Source of the DNA: Alternaria dauci | Lineage: Eukaryota; Ascomycota; Dothideomycetes; Pleosporales; Pleosporaceae | DNA: 64,000 nt | Assembly (NCBI RefSeq): GCF_042100115.1 | Contig: NC_091281.1 | Span: forward strand, 310,001-374,000 | Reading direction: 5' to 3' | Part shown: in pieces, positions 22,901 to 37,918 of the stretch | Layout of the letters: every line of letters begins with the position of its first letter | How positions within the stretch are numbered: the first letter of the stretch is position 1 | Made by a program: the position numbers and the translations under genes | Notes under the pieces: model-generated | Told to the model about the DNA's origin: nothing | Databases searched by the model: none | The model's input: the letters and a program-made list of their open reading frames with translations, nothing else

Positions 22901-25458
22901 TAGTCCTTATTTTATAGGGTAGGTAGATGTTTAGGTAAATCTACCCTACCTCTTTAAATTACTATAATAGTGTACCTTCTTAATTATAGAGTATTTTAAT
23001 TATTATATTATACTCTTATATTATAAGCTATTCTCTAATATATAATTTAGTAATCCTTTTTATTATTAGTTAGGTTCCTCTTAGAAATATAGTATAGCGC
23101 TATTTAAATAAATAGTTATAAGGACTTAGATTAGAGCTTTAAATACTAATATATAAGTGTTAATATTTAATTACCCTCTCCTTCTAGTCCTTATATCTAA
23201 ATTCTATTAGTACTTCTTATCTAAAAATATCTACTAGCTAGACCTTCTTATCTACTATTTTATATAGTATATATAATTTATTATTTCTTTAAATAAGAAG
23301 TAATTATTCTTAGTTTATAGATTCTTAGTTTTACTTACTTATAATTATATATTAACTAAGTTCTAGTAAACCCTCTAAGTCTTCTACTTCGCCTATAGCT
23401 ATTATAAAGACTAGATTTATCTATTATATTTCACTTTAGATATCTTATTTACTAAAGATTATTCTATACTCTCTTAGTCTAGTAGTAGGATTAGACTATA
23501 CTACTTTATAAAGATACTTTACCCTTACTACCTTAAGAGGATATTAATTACTATTTATAACTATATTAATTATACTTAATCCTAAGGACCTATTATTAAG
23601 TAGGTATACTTCCCCTATACTTATACCTACTACTTATTTTCTAAATCTTTATTATCTTTATAGGGCGTTATCTATAATAGGTAATATAGTACTAGGTCTT
23701 ATATAATAAAAACTATATTCCTAGTACTATCTTCTAAGAGTATCTTATATATAACTCTCCTAAAAGTATTATATTAAATAGTTATCTTTATATATATATA
23801 CTAAAGACCTCTTAGTATTACTAATTAGGTAATATTAGTAACTATTTAGAAGTTAGTAAATATTATTACTAAACCTATTTATATAGGTATATTAAAAGCT
23901 ATTCTAATAAAAGGATTATATATACTATTTACTAAGGTAACTCCCTAAGGCGCGTTACTAAGTTTATAATATATAAGTTTATATAGTATTTTTATAGCTC
24001 TAGCTATACTAAGTTATAAGATATTTATCTAGGTACTAGTATTAATTAGGTACTTTATAGAGTTACTATTAATTATTACTTAGTATTTAGGTAAGCCTAT
24101 TTATATATAAGTTTACTTATTTTACTAGTATATACTACGTACTACTTTAGTAGGGAGTACGTCTAGTTCCTTAATCTAAGTATTACCTCTTCTAGTAGCT
24201 CTATATTTAGTTTATATACCTAAATTATATAGATAAAGTATACTATACTTTCTACTACTATATATTATTATTCTATAATAATTATATTCCTATATAAAAA
24301 TATAGGTAGCTAAGTTAGGGTTAGTAATAGCTAGCTAATTAGATTACGTAGTAGAATCTAGGTTATATCTAATAAACCTAGATTCTATACCTAACCTAAC
24401 TTCTAATATATTAATACTTCTACTACCTTTAACTAACTCTATATCCTTATCTAAAAGATTATATAATTACTTTTTTAGTTCTTCTTAACTTATTAGGTCT
24501 ATAATAGTAATACCTCTTACTTCTTAGTTAAGTAAGGCTTTTAGGATAAAGTTAAGGTTTATATAAAGTAATTCTTATAATCTTTCCTTAGGTAAAGTAC
24601 TTATAAATTTTATAGCTTTCTTCTTATATTCTTATTATAGTTATTTTAGATCTATAGATATATTACTATTAATAGTTACTAACTAAGGTAGCTTAATAAT
24701 AGAAAATAGGTCCTCTTCTTACTATATTTCTTAGTATTTATATATAATATCTATTAGCTAAGAATCTATAATAGGATTATTAGAGACTATAAGGGTACTT
24801 TTATATAGCTCTCTAGTAATCTTATACTCCCTATTATTCTTAGTAAGTCTTTCTTATTTCTAGATATCTTTATTCCTTATACTATTTATATTTTATAATC
24901 TTATACTATTCCTAGGTTTAAGGTATATAATAGCGTTAACTTTAGTAAGAGTTCTAAGAGTAGATTCTCCTCCTCTTAGGATAATATTTACTATATTAAC
25001 CTTATCTATTTAATAGTCTATATTAGGTAGGTAGGGGTTAAATAGTTAATCTTAGAACTACTAGAATTAAAGTAATATATTATATTTCTCTTTATATTAG
25101 TCTAAAGAGGAGGTAATATTAGCTAAAGCTATAAGGTTTCTTAGTCTAGTATACCTTATAGCTAGATATAAATCTCTTCTTAGAAACTTCTTAAGAATAA
25201 AACTTAAAGCTAGCTAGTTAAGGATATTATTAGTAATATTAAAGTATTTTTTAATTTTAGTTTTTAGCTATTAGAGAATAAAGTTAAGAGGAACTAATCT
25301 TAGGATCTCTCTAAGTCTTATATATAAGGGGCTAAAGTAGTAAGTCTTATACTTAGTATTTAGGTCTTAGTTAAAGCTAATCTACCCTATCTTCTTTAGG
25401 TAATTATATAGGTTATAGTTCTTAACCTAATATCTTATCTTATTATATATATTATATT
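19900..25458 (-). mobile_element. G3: minus-strand Ty3/Gypsy element, body
   Basis: On the minus strand the pol order is read from right to left. An RT region carries PKKDKG (about 22,765-22,741), DLFSSYNQ (about 22,620-22,600) and the catalytic FIDN/ITSRGPK block near 22,440-22,405, where Asn is probably a mutated Asp. RNase H remnants (FIIDTS) lie at about 21,960-21,780. An integrase (DYLSRQLEAY, then KFIVDS.LDFTK) lies at about 21,070-20,770. RIP stops break every part. The sequence is more strongly decayed than element A. It continues to the right of the R insertion at 25,459-26,826. Confidence 0.82.
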
Positions 25459-26826
25459 TAGCTTTAGCCTTTATAGACTTTTTTTATTATTATAGTATAT
25501 TTAGAGACTTTTTTTAAGATAAAGCGCTAACTATATAACTATAAGCTTATATAAGCTTATATTTAGTACTACTAGTATATATATAGTATATTATAAATAC
25601 TAGATACTAAAGATATATAATAGTATTATACGTAGACTAGAGACTATAAGATAATTTATAGTAACCTTCTAACTTATATACTATCCCCTACTATCTTCTA
25701 TTATCTTCTACTATCCTTTACTATATCTACCCTTTATAATTACTACTACTACCTCTATTACTACTACCTCTACCCCCTCTTAAGAATAACTAACTAGCTA
25801 CTTATAGTATAGCTACTACTATCTAATAATTAGCTTTAGTTAGAGGAATATTAGTACTAGTACTATCTATACCTTATTCTCTTATCTCTATAGTATCTCT
25901 TTAAACTCCCTCTCTTTAAGCCTAGAATATTACTCCTCTAACGCCCTTTTAATATCCTTTATCTACTAGTATAGCTAGTTCTTAGTTTCTTAGCTAAAGG
26001 CACCTTATTTAAGAATAATAAGGTAGCTAAATATAAGGAGCCTATAGCTATAGCGGCCGTCTATATAAGCTATATATACTAGCTCCTCTAACTTCCTCCT
26101 AATCTACGTCCTCCTCTACCTAATAGCTACCTTTATAATAATATTACTAACACTAAAGATATTAACCTAAGAGGCCTTTCTATTCTAGAATAAGAAGTAG
26201 AACTTAGGTAATTACTTATCTAACTTATTAAGGACTACTCTAGGTAGCTCCTAAGTATATATAGGGTAGGTATATTACGTACTTATAGATATATTAATTA
26301 GCACCTATCTAGCTAGGGTTTTTAGGCTAGGCTAGAAGACCTCCTAGATAAGGATAAAGAGGAAATATATATATTTATATATAGTGCGATTCGATTATAT
26401 ACAGTGTAATTTAATTATATATAGTAAGATACTTAAAGTAAGTTAGTATTAGTTTAAAGGTTAGAAGTAGCTAGGTTTTAATATAACCCTCTATTAGTTG
26501 TAGTAAATATACTATATCCTCTCTCCCCTTTATAATATATTATAATTATATTACTAGCTAATACTAGTAATCCCTATTAGACCTCTACTAAGGTTTCTAA
26601 TAGGTGTCTTTTTTAGTTACCTTTAGTAAATTTTTTTAACTTTAGTTTTTACGTATAGATATTAGAGCTATACTACTATAAAACGCTAATTAGTCTAGTG
26701 TTTAAATTACGTTATTACTTTATCTTTTTTATTAACTTTTATAATTAATAAGTAGAGGGATAGCTACTTTTTACTTTTTTAAAGTTTTATTTTTATAATA
26801 CCCCCCTACTTATAGAAAATAAAAAA
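25459..26826 (+). mobile_element. R repeat, subtype b, inserted in G3
   Basis: Starts TAGCTTTAGCC and ends with an A-rich run. It is flanked by the identical 16-bp sequence attatatatattatat at 25,442-25,457 and 26,826-26,841, a target duplication (although low-complexity). Removing it joins the G3 body to the gag-side part. The middle differs from subtype a and ends with two units of a 20-bp TA-rich minisatellite. Confidence 0.85.
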
Positions 26827-28756
26827 TTATATATATTATATATATTATAATATTCTCTACTACTATAGTTAGCTATATCTTAGTTTAGAGCTATATTTCT
26901 AAGTACTATAGTAATAAAAGTACTATTATTCCTTTTATTTAGAAGTCTAGCTATTATAGCTTTAGTAATAAAGTATATATAATTACTTAGCTTCTTTAGT
27001 AATCTAAATATATCTAGATAGGCTATTAGTATATTTACTATAGCTAGTTTAATCTTTATATCTCTTAGGGATTTAATTAAATCCTCTACCTCCTTATCTA
27101 TATTACTTAGGGTAGAAGGAATAGCTACTACTTTCTTTACTTTAGATATAGCTTCCCTTATACTTTCTAAGGTAAAGGTTACTTTCTTATTAGATAGTAT
27201 AATATATTATATTTCTATATTAATATTACCTCTTTTTTAATAATATATCTTATTAAGACTATTAATCTTCTTATAGTAAGATTTTAAGAATATATATATC
27301 TAATCCTTATTATATATAGACTAGTTATTACCTATTAGAGTATTAGTTATATAGTATATAATTACTTCTTTATTTAATTATAGTAATCCTTTAAAGAAAA
27401 GAATACTAACTTCTACCTCTAGTAGCTATCTATTATTAATATAGGTATCTACTACTAAGGAAAAGTAAGTATAGTACTCTACTAGGCCTAGTTAATCCTA
27501 GAGGTAAAAGTATAAGTATACTTATAAATAAGATTACTTATTTATTATTACTATAGTATCTTTATCTTACTACTACTCCTTTATACTTATTTAGAGCTAT
27601 AACTAGTTTTTAGAAGAGTAACTAAGTAGCTATTTTAATATATAAGAGATAGTTTAATTTATATTAGATAAGTAGTCTAGAAGTATAGAAACCTTTATCT
27701 TATTAAGGATATTTCTATTATTAGCTTATTAGTTAAAGTCTTTAAAGAACTTAATAATATCTTTTTTTAAAAAGACTAAACTAGTATACCTAAGTCTAGC
27801 TATAGATAAAACTAGGTTACTTAGAGTAGATATAATATCTTTACTAGTACTAGTTATTATTAATAAAGCTTCTAGAGTAGCTTCTAAAGGGTTCTTAGAT
27901 ATTAATAAAGAGAGTAATTATAGTTCTAAGCTACCTTAGCGCTAAATAGCCTTCTAGTTCTTCTTTATATTATATAATATAAAAGAACTTATAGATTAGT
28001 TCTTCTTAAACTAAGTTAAATTAATATAACTAAGTAATTAATATATCTAAATAATAGACGTATACCTTAATAATATAAATAGTATAACTAGTAAGCGCTT
28101 CTTATAGTATCTCTAGAATATCTCCCTTAATTACTTCTCTAGCTTATCTATATATACTAGTAGTATTACCCTTTAGGTCTATTAGATTAGTATTTTCTAT
28201 ATAATATTATTTTTAAGAGGGGTTACTATCTAGTCTATTAAATTAGTATTTTCTATCTATAGTATTAGTATAGGTAATTCTATTCCTAAGTAGAGTACTT
28301 ATTTTAAGAGTAAGTAACATTAGTCTAAGGAGTTATTTAATAGTATAGGATAATATAGCTTCTAATAGTCTCTTCTAAAGAATCTAATTATAATAGGGTC
28401 TTAGCTACCCCCTTATAGGACGACTAGTAAAGTTAGCTATATATTAGAATTACTTCTTTACTAAGTTAAATAGTATCCCTATAGGCTTCGCTATTTATAT
28501 AGGTATTAGAGTTTATAAAGATACTAATATCTTAGTATTAAATTTTATCCTCTACGTAGCTAGTAATACGTTTATAAGTAGATAGAAGTAATTAAATATT
28601 ATAAGACGAGTAGTAAGTATATTCTATAATATTAAAGGGAGAACTTATAAAAAGTTCTATAAAGGTTTAATAATAGATAGATAATAAATTAATTATCCCC
28701 CCTTAATATAGAGTAGAAGGAGTACTTATAGGAAAGCCTCCTTACTTACTCTATAT
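26827..28756 (-). pseudogene. G3 element, gag-side portion (copy 2)
   Basis: Same sequence as 367-2,296 and contiguous, across the R insertion, with the G3 body. A minus-strand frame with RIP-type stops is readable, for example around 27,000-27,190. Gag is inferred by position; no zinc knuckle was seen. Confidence 0.6.
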
Positions 28757-30102
28757 ACTAGTATAATACTAGTAGATAAAGGATATTAAAAGGGTGTTAG
28801 AGGAATAATATCCTAGGCTTAAAGAGAGAGAGTTTAAAGAGATACTATAAGGATAAGAGAATAAGCTATAGATAGTACTAATACTAATATTCTTTTAACT
28901 AAAGCTAATTATTAGATAATAGTAGCTATACTATAAGTAGCTAGTTAGTTATTCTTAAGAAGGGGTAGTAGAGGTAGTAGTAGTAGAGGCGATAGTAGTA
29001 GAGGTAGTAGTAGTAGAGGTAATAGTAGTAAAGGTTATAGTAGTAGAGGTAGTAGTAGTAGTTATATAAGGTAGAAATAGTAAAGGATAGTAGAGGATAG
29101 TAGAGGATAGTAGAGGATAGTATATATATTAGAAGGTTACGTCTTATAGTCTCTAGTTTACGTAAAATACTATTATATATCTTTAGTATCTAGCGTTTAT
29201 AATATACTATATACGTACTAGTAGTACTAGATATAGGTATAAGCCTATAGTTACTTAGTTAGTACTTTATCTTAAAAAAAGTCTCTAAACGTACTATAAT
29301 AATAAAAAATATCTTTAAAGACTAAAGCTAAACTTAATTATCTTAATAAAGTAATATATATTAGTATATATAATAAACTTTTACTTTAACCCCTTCTTCC
29401 TTAGGATTATTATAATAATCTTCTTTACTCTCTCTTTTATTATAATATAGCTAACCCTAGTCTCTCTTATAAAGTCTTTATTAGGTTTAGTATAGTAAAA
29501 GTTCTAAAGGACCTAAAGTTTATACTCCTCTAACTCTTAAAAGACTCTTAGGGGTAGTTTACTAAAATATATAATACTTAGATCTTTTATATTATTAAAT
29601 AATATAATTAAGACCTCCCCTAGTATAGTATAATTATTCTTATAGTATAATATATTAAGGATTACTATAGTGTTTATATATAGTATAAAATAGTTATACA
29701 TAGTATTAAAGTATATAAGTAAATATTAGTATAAAGCTTAGAAGTAGCTAGGTTTTTATATTACCTCCTCTTAGTTATAGTTAATATACTATATCCTCTC
29801 CTTCTCTTTATAATATATTATAATTATATTACTAGCTAATACTAGTAATCCCTATTATACCCTCCTAAGGTTTAATAGGTATCTTTCTTTAGTTACCTTT
29901 AGTAAATTTATTTAACTTTAGTTTTTATATATAGACGTTAGAGCTTTACCCCTATAAAACACTAATTAGTCCTATATTTAAACTGCGTTATTACTTTATC
30001 TTTTTTATTAACTTTTATAACTAATAAGTAGAGGGATAGCTACTTTTTATTTCTTTAAAGTTATATTTTAATAATACCCCTACACTTATAGAAAATAAAG
30101 AA
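28757..30102 (+). mobile_element. R repeat with inverted 5' half (copy 2)
   Basis: Duplicate of 2,297-3,636 with the same inversion point (about 29,331), so the rearrangement predates the long duplication. The GTA-rich run is at about 28,970-29,115. Confidence 0.7.
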
Positions 30103-30593
30103 ATATATAATATAAACTAGCTTTATTATAAGTATAATATAAACTAAGGCTATTATTATATCTTTTAATAAGTAAGGAAAACTAACGTTAGTATAGCTAA
30201 GTAATTATAAGAAAACTATTATTATTATAATATTAAGATAATAAAATAAACTATTATCCTTTATATTATTTTTAAAGATTACTACTACCTTTTTATTTAG
30301 TATAAAGAGAATACTATACTTTAGTATTAGCTTATCTTAGTCTTTAAGAATAGATAAATAAGAAATAAAATAATTTCCTAGTAGTTAGATTAATTTTATA
30401 CTTATATAAAGAAGTATACTTTATAAAAATACTAACTACTTATTATTAATAGCTATACGAGCTATAATACTCTTTAATCTAATTAAAACTATAAAGAAAG
30501 AATAACTATTACTTTTTATATACTTTTATATATATTATACTTACTATAACTACTTAATATAAGTTATTTTAGGCTATTAAAGAGGGTATATAG
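30103..30593. other. Unassigned RIP-mutated spacer (copy 2)
   Basis: Counterpart of 3,637-4,130. Within it, about 30,225-30,425 is unusually divergent from copy 1, including transversions and small indels. Confidence 0.4.
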
Positions 30594-31217
30594 TATTATA
30601 AAGTAATAAAAGGATTCTCTCCTTAATGTAAGAGTTAGGCTTAAAGGTTAACTAGTAATTATATTAAAAAGTAATAATTATTATAGGGCTAAGGAAGTTA
30701 TATAATATATAATCCTACTAAGGCTTACTTTCTAAAGGATAGTAGAATACCTAAGGATAGTAACTATCTTTAATATTACTACTATCCTAAGGATAGAAGT
30801 AATATAAAGTATAGTAAGACCTAAGGTAATAAGTATAAGAATATATTAAATCTTATTATTATACTTATTATAGTTAACTTAAATAGTTTATCTCTTATAT
30901 AAATTATTAACTAGTTATTTTATTATATATAGAATAAGTAGTAAGTATCCTTTAGTTATAATAATAACTCTTTTCTACTTAATTATTCTATATACTACCT
31001 TATAGACTATTACCTAAACTTATCTTACTTTAGTGTAGACTAAGATTAGAGAAGTATAGTAAACCCCTATATAATACTTTAACTACTATAAATATTAGTA
31101 GATATTTTAACTAATAGAACTACTTAATTAAGATTTAATATAGTATCCCTAAGAGTAATATAGAATAATAGGGCTTAGGGTTAAGGACTCTTAATACTAG
31201 TAGCTATACTAGTTAAT

Positions 31218-31693
31218 TATTACAAGGTAACAAGGAATTGCTTCCCTCTTATATAGGTTGCATAAAGGAAGACTATTAGGCAGACATAATAGACAAAAGT
31301 AGATCTAAGGCGGGGCCTAGATTACGTAAAAGGAATAGTATCCCGCTAAGACCTAGCCTCTAGGAGGCTAGTAAGGATTAGGAGGCTACGGCCCTCCTAG
31401 GCCTCCTTTATAGAAGGGAGGGTAAGGAGGACAGGACCTATAGTAATAGGTATAAGAATGTGTTAGATCTTATTATTACACTTATTATAGTTAACTTAAA
31501 TAGTTTATCTCTTATATAGATTATTAACTAGTTATTCTATTATTTATAGAATTAGTATTTTGTGTCCTTTAGTTACAACAATAACTCTTTTCTACTTAAT
31601 TATTCTATACAATACCTTACGGACTACCGCTTTAGTCTACCTCACCTTAGTACGGACTAAGCCTAGAGAAGTATAGCCTAACCCCGTGTAACA
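31218..31693 (+). repeat. Element A 5' LTR (copy 2)
   Basis: 476 bp, more RIP-mutated than its counterpart at 4,755-5,230 (for example near 31,270-31,330). Confidence 0.9.
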
Positions 31694-34600
31694 CTTTAAC
31701 CACCTTAGATATTAGTAGACGTTTAACTAACAGGACAGCCTAATTAAGATTTAATAATAGCTTATTAGGGAAACGCGTAGAATAATAGGGCTTAGGGTTA
31801 GGGACCCTTAACGCTAGTACGCCCTACCCTAGAAAATAATAAGATGCTAGAGGTATCTAATAATAAGGGAGAGAACCTTAACGTCGCTAAGCTTAGGAAT
31901 CTTAGGTAATACACAACTACGCAGGCTTAGTAGATTGCTAAGATATAGGTAATAATTAATTAGCTTATAGGGTAACTAATAATAACCCCTAATAAACGAC
32001 CCGTTACTATAAAGAAACCTAAGATAGCGTTACTAGAGAAATATAGTAGAGAACGAGAAAAGCTACGAGTATTTCTTACTAACATCGACCTATACTGTAA
32101 GTACAACGAGGTACCTAACGACTAGGAAAAGATCCTTATAGCTAGTATATATATAAAGGATAAGGCTTCTAATTGGATGTAACCCTATGTGGACGATTAT
32201 CTGCTGGATGCAGAATATATAGGCACTAAAGAAGGAACCCGTACCTTATTCGTAAGTTAGATAGAGTTTAAGTAAGAGATAGGACGTATCTTTAGAGAAG
32301 TAGACGCTTAGAACTAGGTAGAGAAGAAGATTACTCGCCTAAGGCAGACCTCGTTAGTATTAGTATATACGGCGGAATTTAAGCAACTATAAGCACGGAT
32401 CGATTAGGATAATGCGGCACTTCGAACAGTATTTAAAGTAAGCCTTAAAGAGAATATTAAGGACGGCCTTATACACTACGATAAGCCTAGGACGCTATAC
32501 GCTCTAATCGAGCTAGCTACGCGTATTAATAATAGGTTATAGGAATAAAATAATTAGAAGAAATACTTCTAACCTAACCTGCCTAACATAAAGAAATAGC
32601 GTAGTAGATTCGACAGGGATAGCAACGCTATTATAACTAGCAAGGTATAAGAGAAGGCTAAAGATAAGAAAACCTAAGGAGGTAAAAGACACGATAGTCT
32701 CTCTAAGGAAGAACGCTAGCGGCGTTACGACAACAAAGCATATCTCTAATATAGGAAGACAGGACACTTCGCTAGGGATTACGAAGAAGAATAAGTTAAA
32801 TAGGCAGCTGTTAAGATCTAGATAATTAGATAAGGTACGCCTTACCTAGCTAGGATAGAGCTAGATAATAACCTAAGCGACTTAGACCTATACGAAGAGG
32901 CACGCTTAGAGGATAAGGAAGGCTACGAAATCGTCCTAAGAGTTAAACTAGATAATAAAGTTCTTACTATAGGCTAGCTAAAGAAGACTAACTAGAAGGT
33001 TAAAGGTACTATCGTAATAGAACGATTAGCTAATAACTAGTGTTAGGTATATAGTAATAAGATATACTACGCTGACGAATATATAGTTTACGAACGAATT
33101 ATAATTACTAGCCTAAATGCTGAAGAAATTAGGTATTAGGCGATACACTAACAACCCTACTTCAATAATCTAATAGTTAAGGTTAAGGACTAAGAAGCCT
33201 ACAAAGTAGAAGATACTAAGGATTATAAGGATTTGTGTTAGTATAACTATAAGATAAATTATAAGTTCTATAAGTAAGATAAGGAGGATTATAGGACAGA
33301 CTAGGACTAGTGCTACTACTTAAACCTCTAGGCAGACGAATATCTAGCAGACATCTACTACCTACACGAGCTAGAGAAAGTAGAGACCTACTACAGACTT
33401 CTATAGACGCAATGCAGGAATAGGTGTGACTTCTATCGTAAGCAGCTTAAGGAAGTACATAAGGTAGATAACTATTACTATCACACCCTATTATTAAACA
33501 TCTATAAGGTTGTAGACTATAAGATTTACAAAGCTAAGAAGGCTTAACTAAGGAAGAGGATTACTAGGGAGGAGATACCTTATTAGAATATTTACTAGAG
33601 CTTCTGTTACGACGATAGGTGCTTGACGCACTATAGCTTAAAGAATAACATAGGCTACTTTCCTAGGTATAGGAAAGGTAAGCAGTTAAAAAACTAGGAT
33701 GCCGCTAGGGATAGGGTCACGCTAGTAAAGGTAGTCCTAAAATAACCCTTAGGAAGGTATAGGATACTAATAGTTAGGTAAAGTAGTTACTTACGACTAT
33801 ATCTATATAGGGACAGAACATTAAGGCGCTCGTAGATAGCGGGGCCGCACAAATAATAATCTCACCTAGAGTAGTAGAGAAACACGAACTACCCTACTAG
33901 GTTAAGAAGAACCTAGTATTAGTACTGTTAGCCGACGAGAAACCTATAGAATATAGAAACGGCATAATACAGATAGAAACTGAATTAATAAAGCTATAGA
34001 TAGCTAGTATAGAGTGCTAAATAAATATTAACATAATAGAACTAGGAGGACTAGATATATTAATTAGTTATAACTAGCTAGATACCTATAACCCCACTAT
34101 TAACTAGCGAATAAAGATAATACTTAGAAGAGAACCTATATATAAGGTTACTAGAGTACGTAGAAGAGTAAGCCTAAAGGACTAGAGCTTAACCTAAGAT
34201 AGGAGGTTTAGTAAGATCTCGCCTTATAAGATTAGGAGAATCTATAAGAAGGACCCTTAGAGAGTAGGAGTTATCTAGATAAGACGAGTCGTAACTATAA
34301 AGGAAGGACCCTTACTATTAGAGATACTAAAAGAGTATTAAACTAATAAGTTTAGAGAACTCTTTAAGGAAAATAAAGCTATAGACTTAGTAGACTATTA
34401 GGATTAGGATTATAAGATTATCCTTAATAAAGGGGTAAAGCTAAGCCTAGGACCTATATATCCTATATCGCCTAAGCACGATACTAAGCTAAGGGATTAT
34501 ATCTAGAAGAATCTAAAGAAGGGATTTATCTAACTAGGATTAGGCCTAATAGCCTTACCTATCTTATTCGTAAAGAAGCCTAATAGGAAGTAGTAACTAT

Positions 34601-37259
34601 ATATTAACTTCTGTAGGTTAAATAGTATTACTTAGAAGAACTAATATCCCCTACTACTAATAACTAAGCTTATAGATTAACTCTAGGGAGCTAAGTAGTT
34701 TATGAAGTTTGACGTTTAGGAAGGATTTTACTAAATTAGGATTAAGGAAGGACATAAATAGATAATAGCGTTTAAGACGAAATATAGACTGTTTAAGTAT
34801 ATAGTAATGCCTTTTAGGTTAATAAATACCCTAGTAATATTTTAATTAGTTATTAATAACACTCTTTACGAGTACCTTAGAATCTTCGTTACAGCGTACA
34901 TCGACGATGTGCTAGTATACTCTAGCAGGACGCTAGAAGAATATGTAGAATATATTAAGAAAGTGCTTAGGAAGCTTAAGGAATACAAGCTATACCTATA
35001 GCTAGGGAAGTGCGAATTTCACACGAAGGAAACAGAATACCTAGGCTTTATAATATCTATAGAGGGGGTGAAGATAAACCTAAAGAAGACAGCGGCTGTA
35101 TAGGAATAGCTAACGCCTAAAATAGTTAAGGACGTATAATCCTTCCTAGGATTTACTAACTACTACTAGAAGTTTATTAAGGATTACTTAAAGATTACAA
35201 CACCTCTCTCTAAGATTACGAAGAAGGAAGTTAGTTTTAAATAGAACGAGGAATATTAGGAGGCTTTTAATTAAATTAAGTAGATATTCCTTAAGGCACT
35301 AGTACTAGAGATATATAACCTAAAGCGAGAGACGCGAGTTAAGACTAACGCGTTAGATTATACACTTAGAGCTATATTATTGTAGTAGTGCCTAGATAAA
35401 AAGTAGAGACTAGTGTTCTACTACTTAAGAAAGTTCTCTAGAGTAGAACTAAACTACGACGTTCACGATAAGGAGCTACTAGGAGTAGTTAATGCCTTTA
35501 AATAGTAGGAAGTCTATTTACTAGGACTACTACACTAGATTAAGGTTTTTACTAATTACTAGAACTTAGCAGGTTTTATAATAACAAAGAAACTTAACTG
35601 ACGATAAGTCTAATAGGCTAAGATGCTAGCTTAGTTCGACTTTGAGATAACTTACTACGCTAGAACGCTTAACGGAGCTGTAGATACTTTAAGTAAGAGA
35701 TCTAACTTACGTAAGGAAAGTTATAAGGAACTATATAATACTATATTTAAGAAGATACCTAATAGTATACTACGTTATAACTAGCTAGAACTAGCTAAGA
35801 TAGCTAAGGTAGCTAAGCGGGTAGAAACACTTTAGTAGTAGTAGTAGTAGAGAGTAGCTAGCTAGTAGTTTAAGCCTAAGGAAAAAGGCTCTAATAAACT
35901 ATTATAAGATAAGTAAGAGTACTATAATATAATTCGAAGTAATCGAATATATATACCCCTACACATAAGATTAAGTCTTATTAAGGAACTGTATAAGTCC
36001 CTAGAGTATAGATATGTATTGCTAGAAGAAATAGTTAGGCGACTATTAAAGGTGTTTGCGATACTACGCTTATAAGCGAAGGTGCAGGACGTCCTAGGTA
36101 ACTATTTAGCTTATTATTAGAATAAACCTAAGAGATATAAGCCCTATAGCCTGTTACAACCCTTACCGCTACTAATAAGACTATAGAGCAGCGTAATAAT
36201 AGACTTTATAGTAAAGCTCCTAAAGTTATTAGAACTAGGATCTAGAAGATTATGCGATATAGTCCTAGTTATCGTGTATCGTTACACGAAAGGAGCGAAG
36301 TTTGTGCCTATAGAAGAGACTATTATAGTAGATGAATGCGCGTATAAGGTTAGTAAGGCACTATTGTTAGAGCATAGGATACCTAAAGAGTTTATTACTA
36401 ATTGTGATAAACTGTTTACTTCTAAGTATTAGAATACATTCCTAGCAAAGTTAGGTGTGAAAAAGAAGCTATTAACTAGCTTTTACCCTAAAACAGACGG
36501 CTAGACGGAAAGAATAAACGAACTAGACACTAGAGCAGTATCTAAGGATATACGCTAATAAGCTGTAAGATAACTAGGTTAAACTCTTACTAACAGTATA
36601 ATTAGCCTATAACAGCACTAGGTCTATAACGATAAAGTACTTACTATACTACGCGAACTACAGATATAAGCTAGTCGCTTATTAAGATCTAAAAGATATA
36701 GAGAGTATCACAGTAGGTGTAGACGATAAAGCCCGCTTAATGCGAGGACTGCACGAAGAATTAAGTAAGAATATAGCTTATAGGAACCTTATGACAGCTA
36801 AGGTAGCTAATAAGTAAAGGATTAAGGGACTAACCTTTAAGAAGGGGGATAAAGTTTTCCTATTACGTTAGAACTTAAAAACTAAGCGACTAAGCAAGAA
36901 ACTAGATAACCTCTAAATAGGACTATTTAAGGTTCTAGAGGAAATAGGTAACATAAACTATAAACTCTAACTCCTACTAGGTATACGCATCCACCCTATC
37001 TTTCACAAGAAACTCCTAGAAAGAGCACCTCTAGATGCTAAGCTAGCTACTAATATAGAGCTTAAAGACGATAAGTACGAGGTCGAAGAAATTAAGGACC
37101 TATAGAAAATTAGTTATTAGTAGAAATACTTAGTTAAGTGGCTAGGATAGCTAGAGAGCTAGAACACTTAGGAACTAAAAGAAAATTTAATAAACTGTAA
37201 GTTATAGGTACGTAAGTACTATTAGAAACACCTAGAGAAGAGAGGACTAGGTCCTTAAG

Positions 37260-37800
37260 GGAAAGGAAGTAATTAAAAGAGGGATTAAAAGAAGCGTTAG
37301 CCTGTAACTAGCCTAAGTTAGTTAATAGTCTGGGTAGCGATAGTTTAGTTGTTAGAAAGTCTGTACTAGGGGTAGAGTTCCCCTTAGCTTACTCTTTCGC
37401 ACGCTCCTAAAGACTTAAGATAGTATAATCCTAATTAGCAAATGCTCGCTCTCGCGCCTTAGTCTCTACCACTTCTAGCTAAAGTTAAGCGACCTCGGCC
37501 TTAACTTAAAGAAGCGCTAAGCGCTTCTCGCGCTTTTTAGCCTTAACCTTCTCCTACTCTTCCTTAGTTATAAATAAACTACACTTAGCTTTTACTAAAA
37601 TACAGCCTACACACTGCCTAGAGGTAGTATCTACGAAATAATAAAGATTCTTCTCCTTACAGCGCTTATAATAAAACGTTATCTTATTCCCTTATTAGCG
37701 AATATAGTTAGCACGAGCCTAGCGCTGTTAAGTTGAGTTCTAGGTATAGACGCGTTAAGAAGTCTGAACCTTAGGTATAGTTAGGGAAAGTGAGGAAAGG
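37260..37800 (-). pseudogene. Minus-strand ORF in the 3' region of element A (copy 2)
   Basis: Counterpart of 10,790-11,335 with the same Cys cluster and coiled-coil-like stretch. It keeps an Arg codon (CGC) near 37,700 that is mutated in copy 1, which supports the reading frame. Family unknown. Confidence 0.6.
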
Positions 37801-37918
37801 AGGAAAGAGAGGATATGACACTACTAGAGTAGCTATACCTCTACTACCGCCGCCGGACTAGGCGTAGGAAAACAATAATCTAGGGTATTAAGATGATACG
37901 CCTAAGAGGGGGGGTAAT

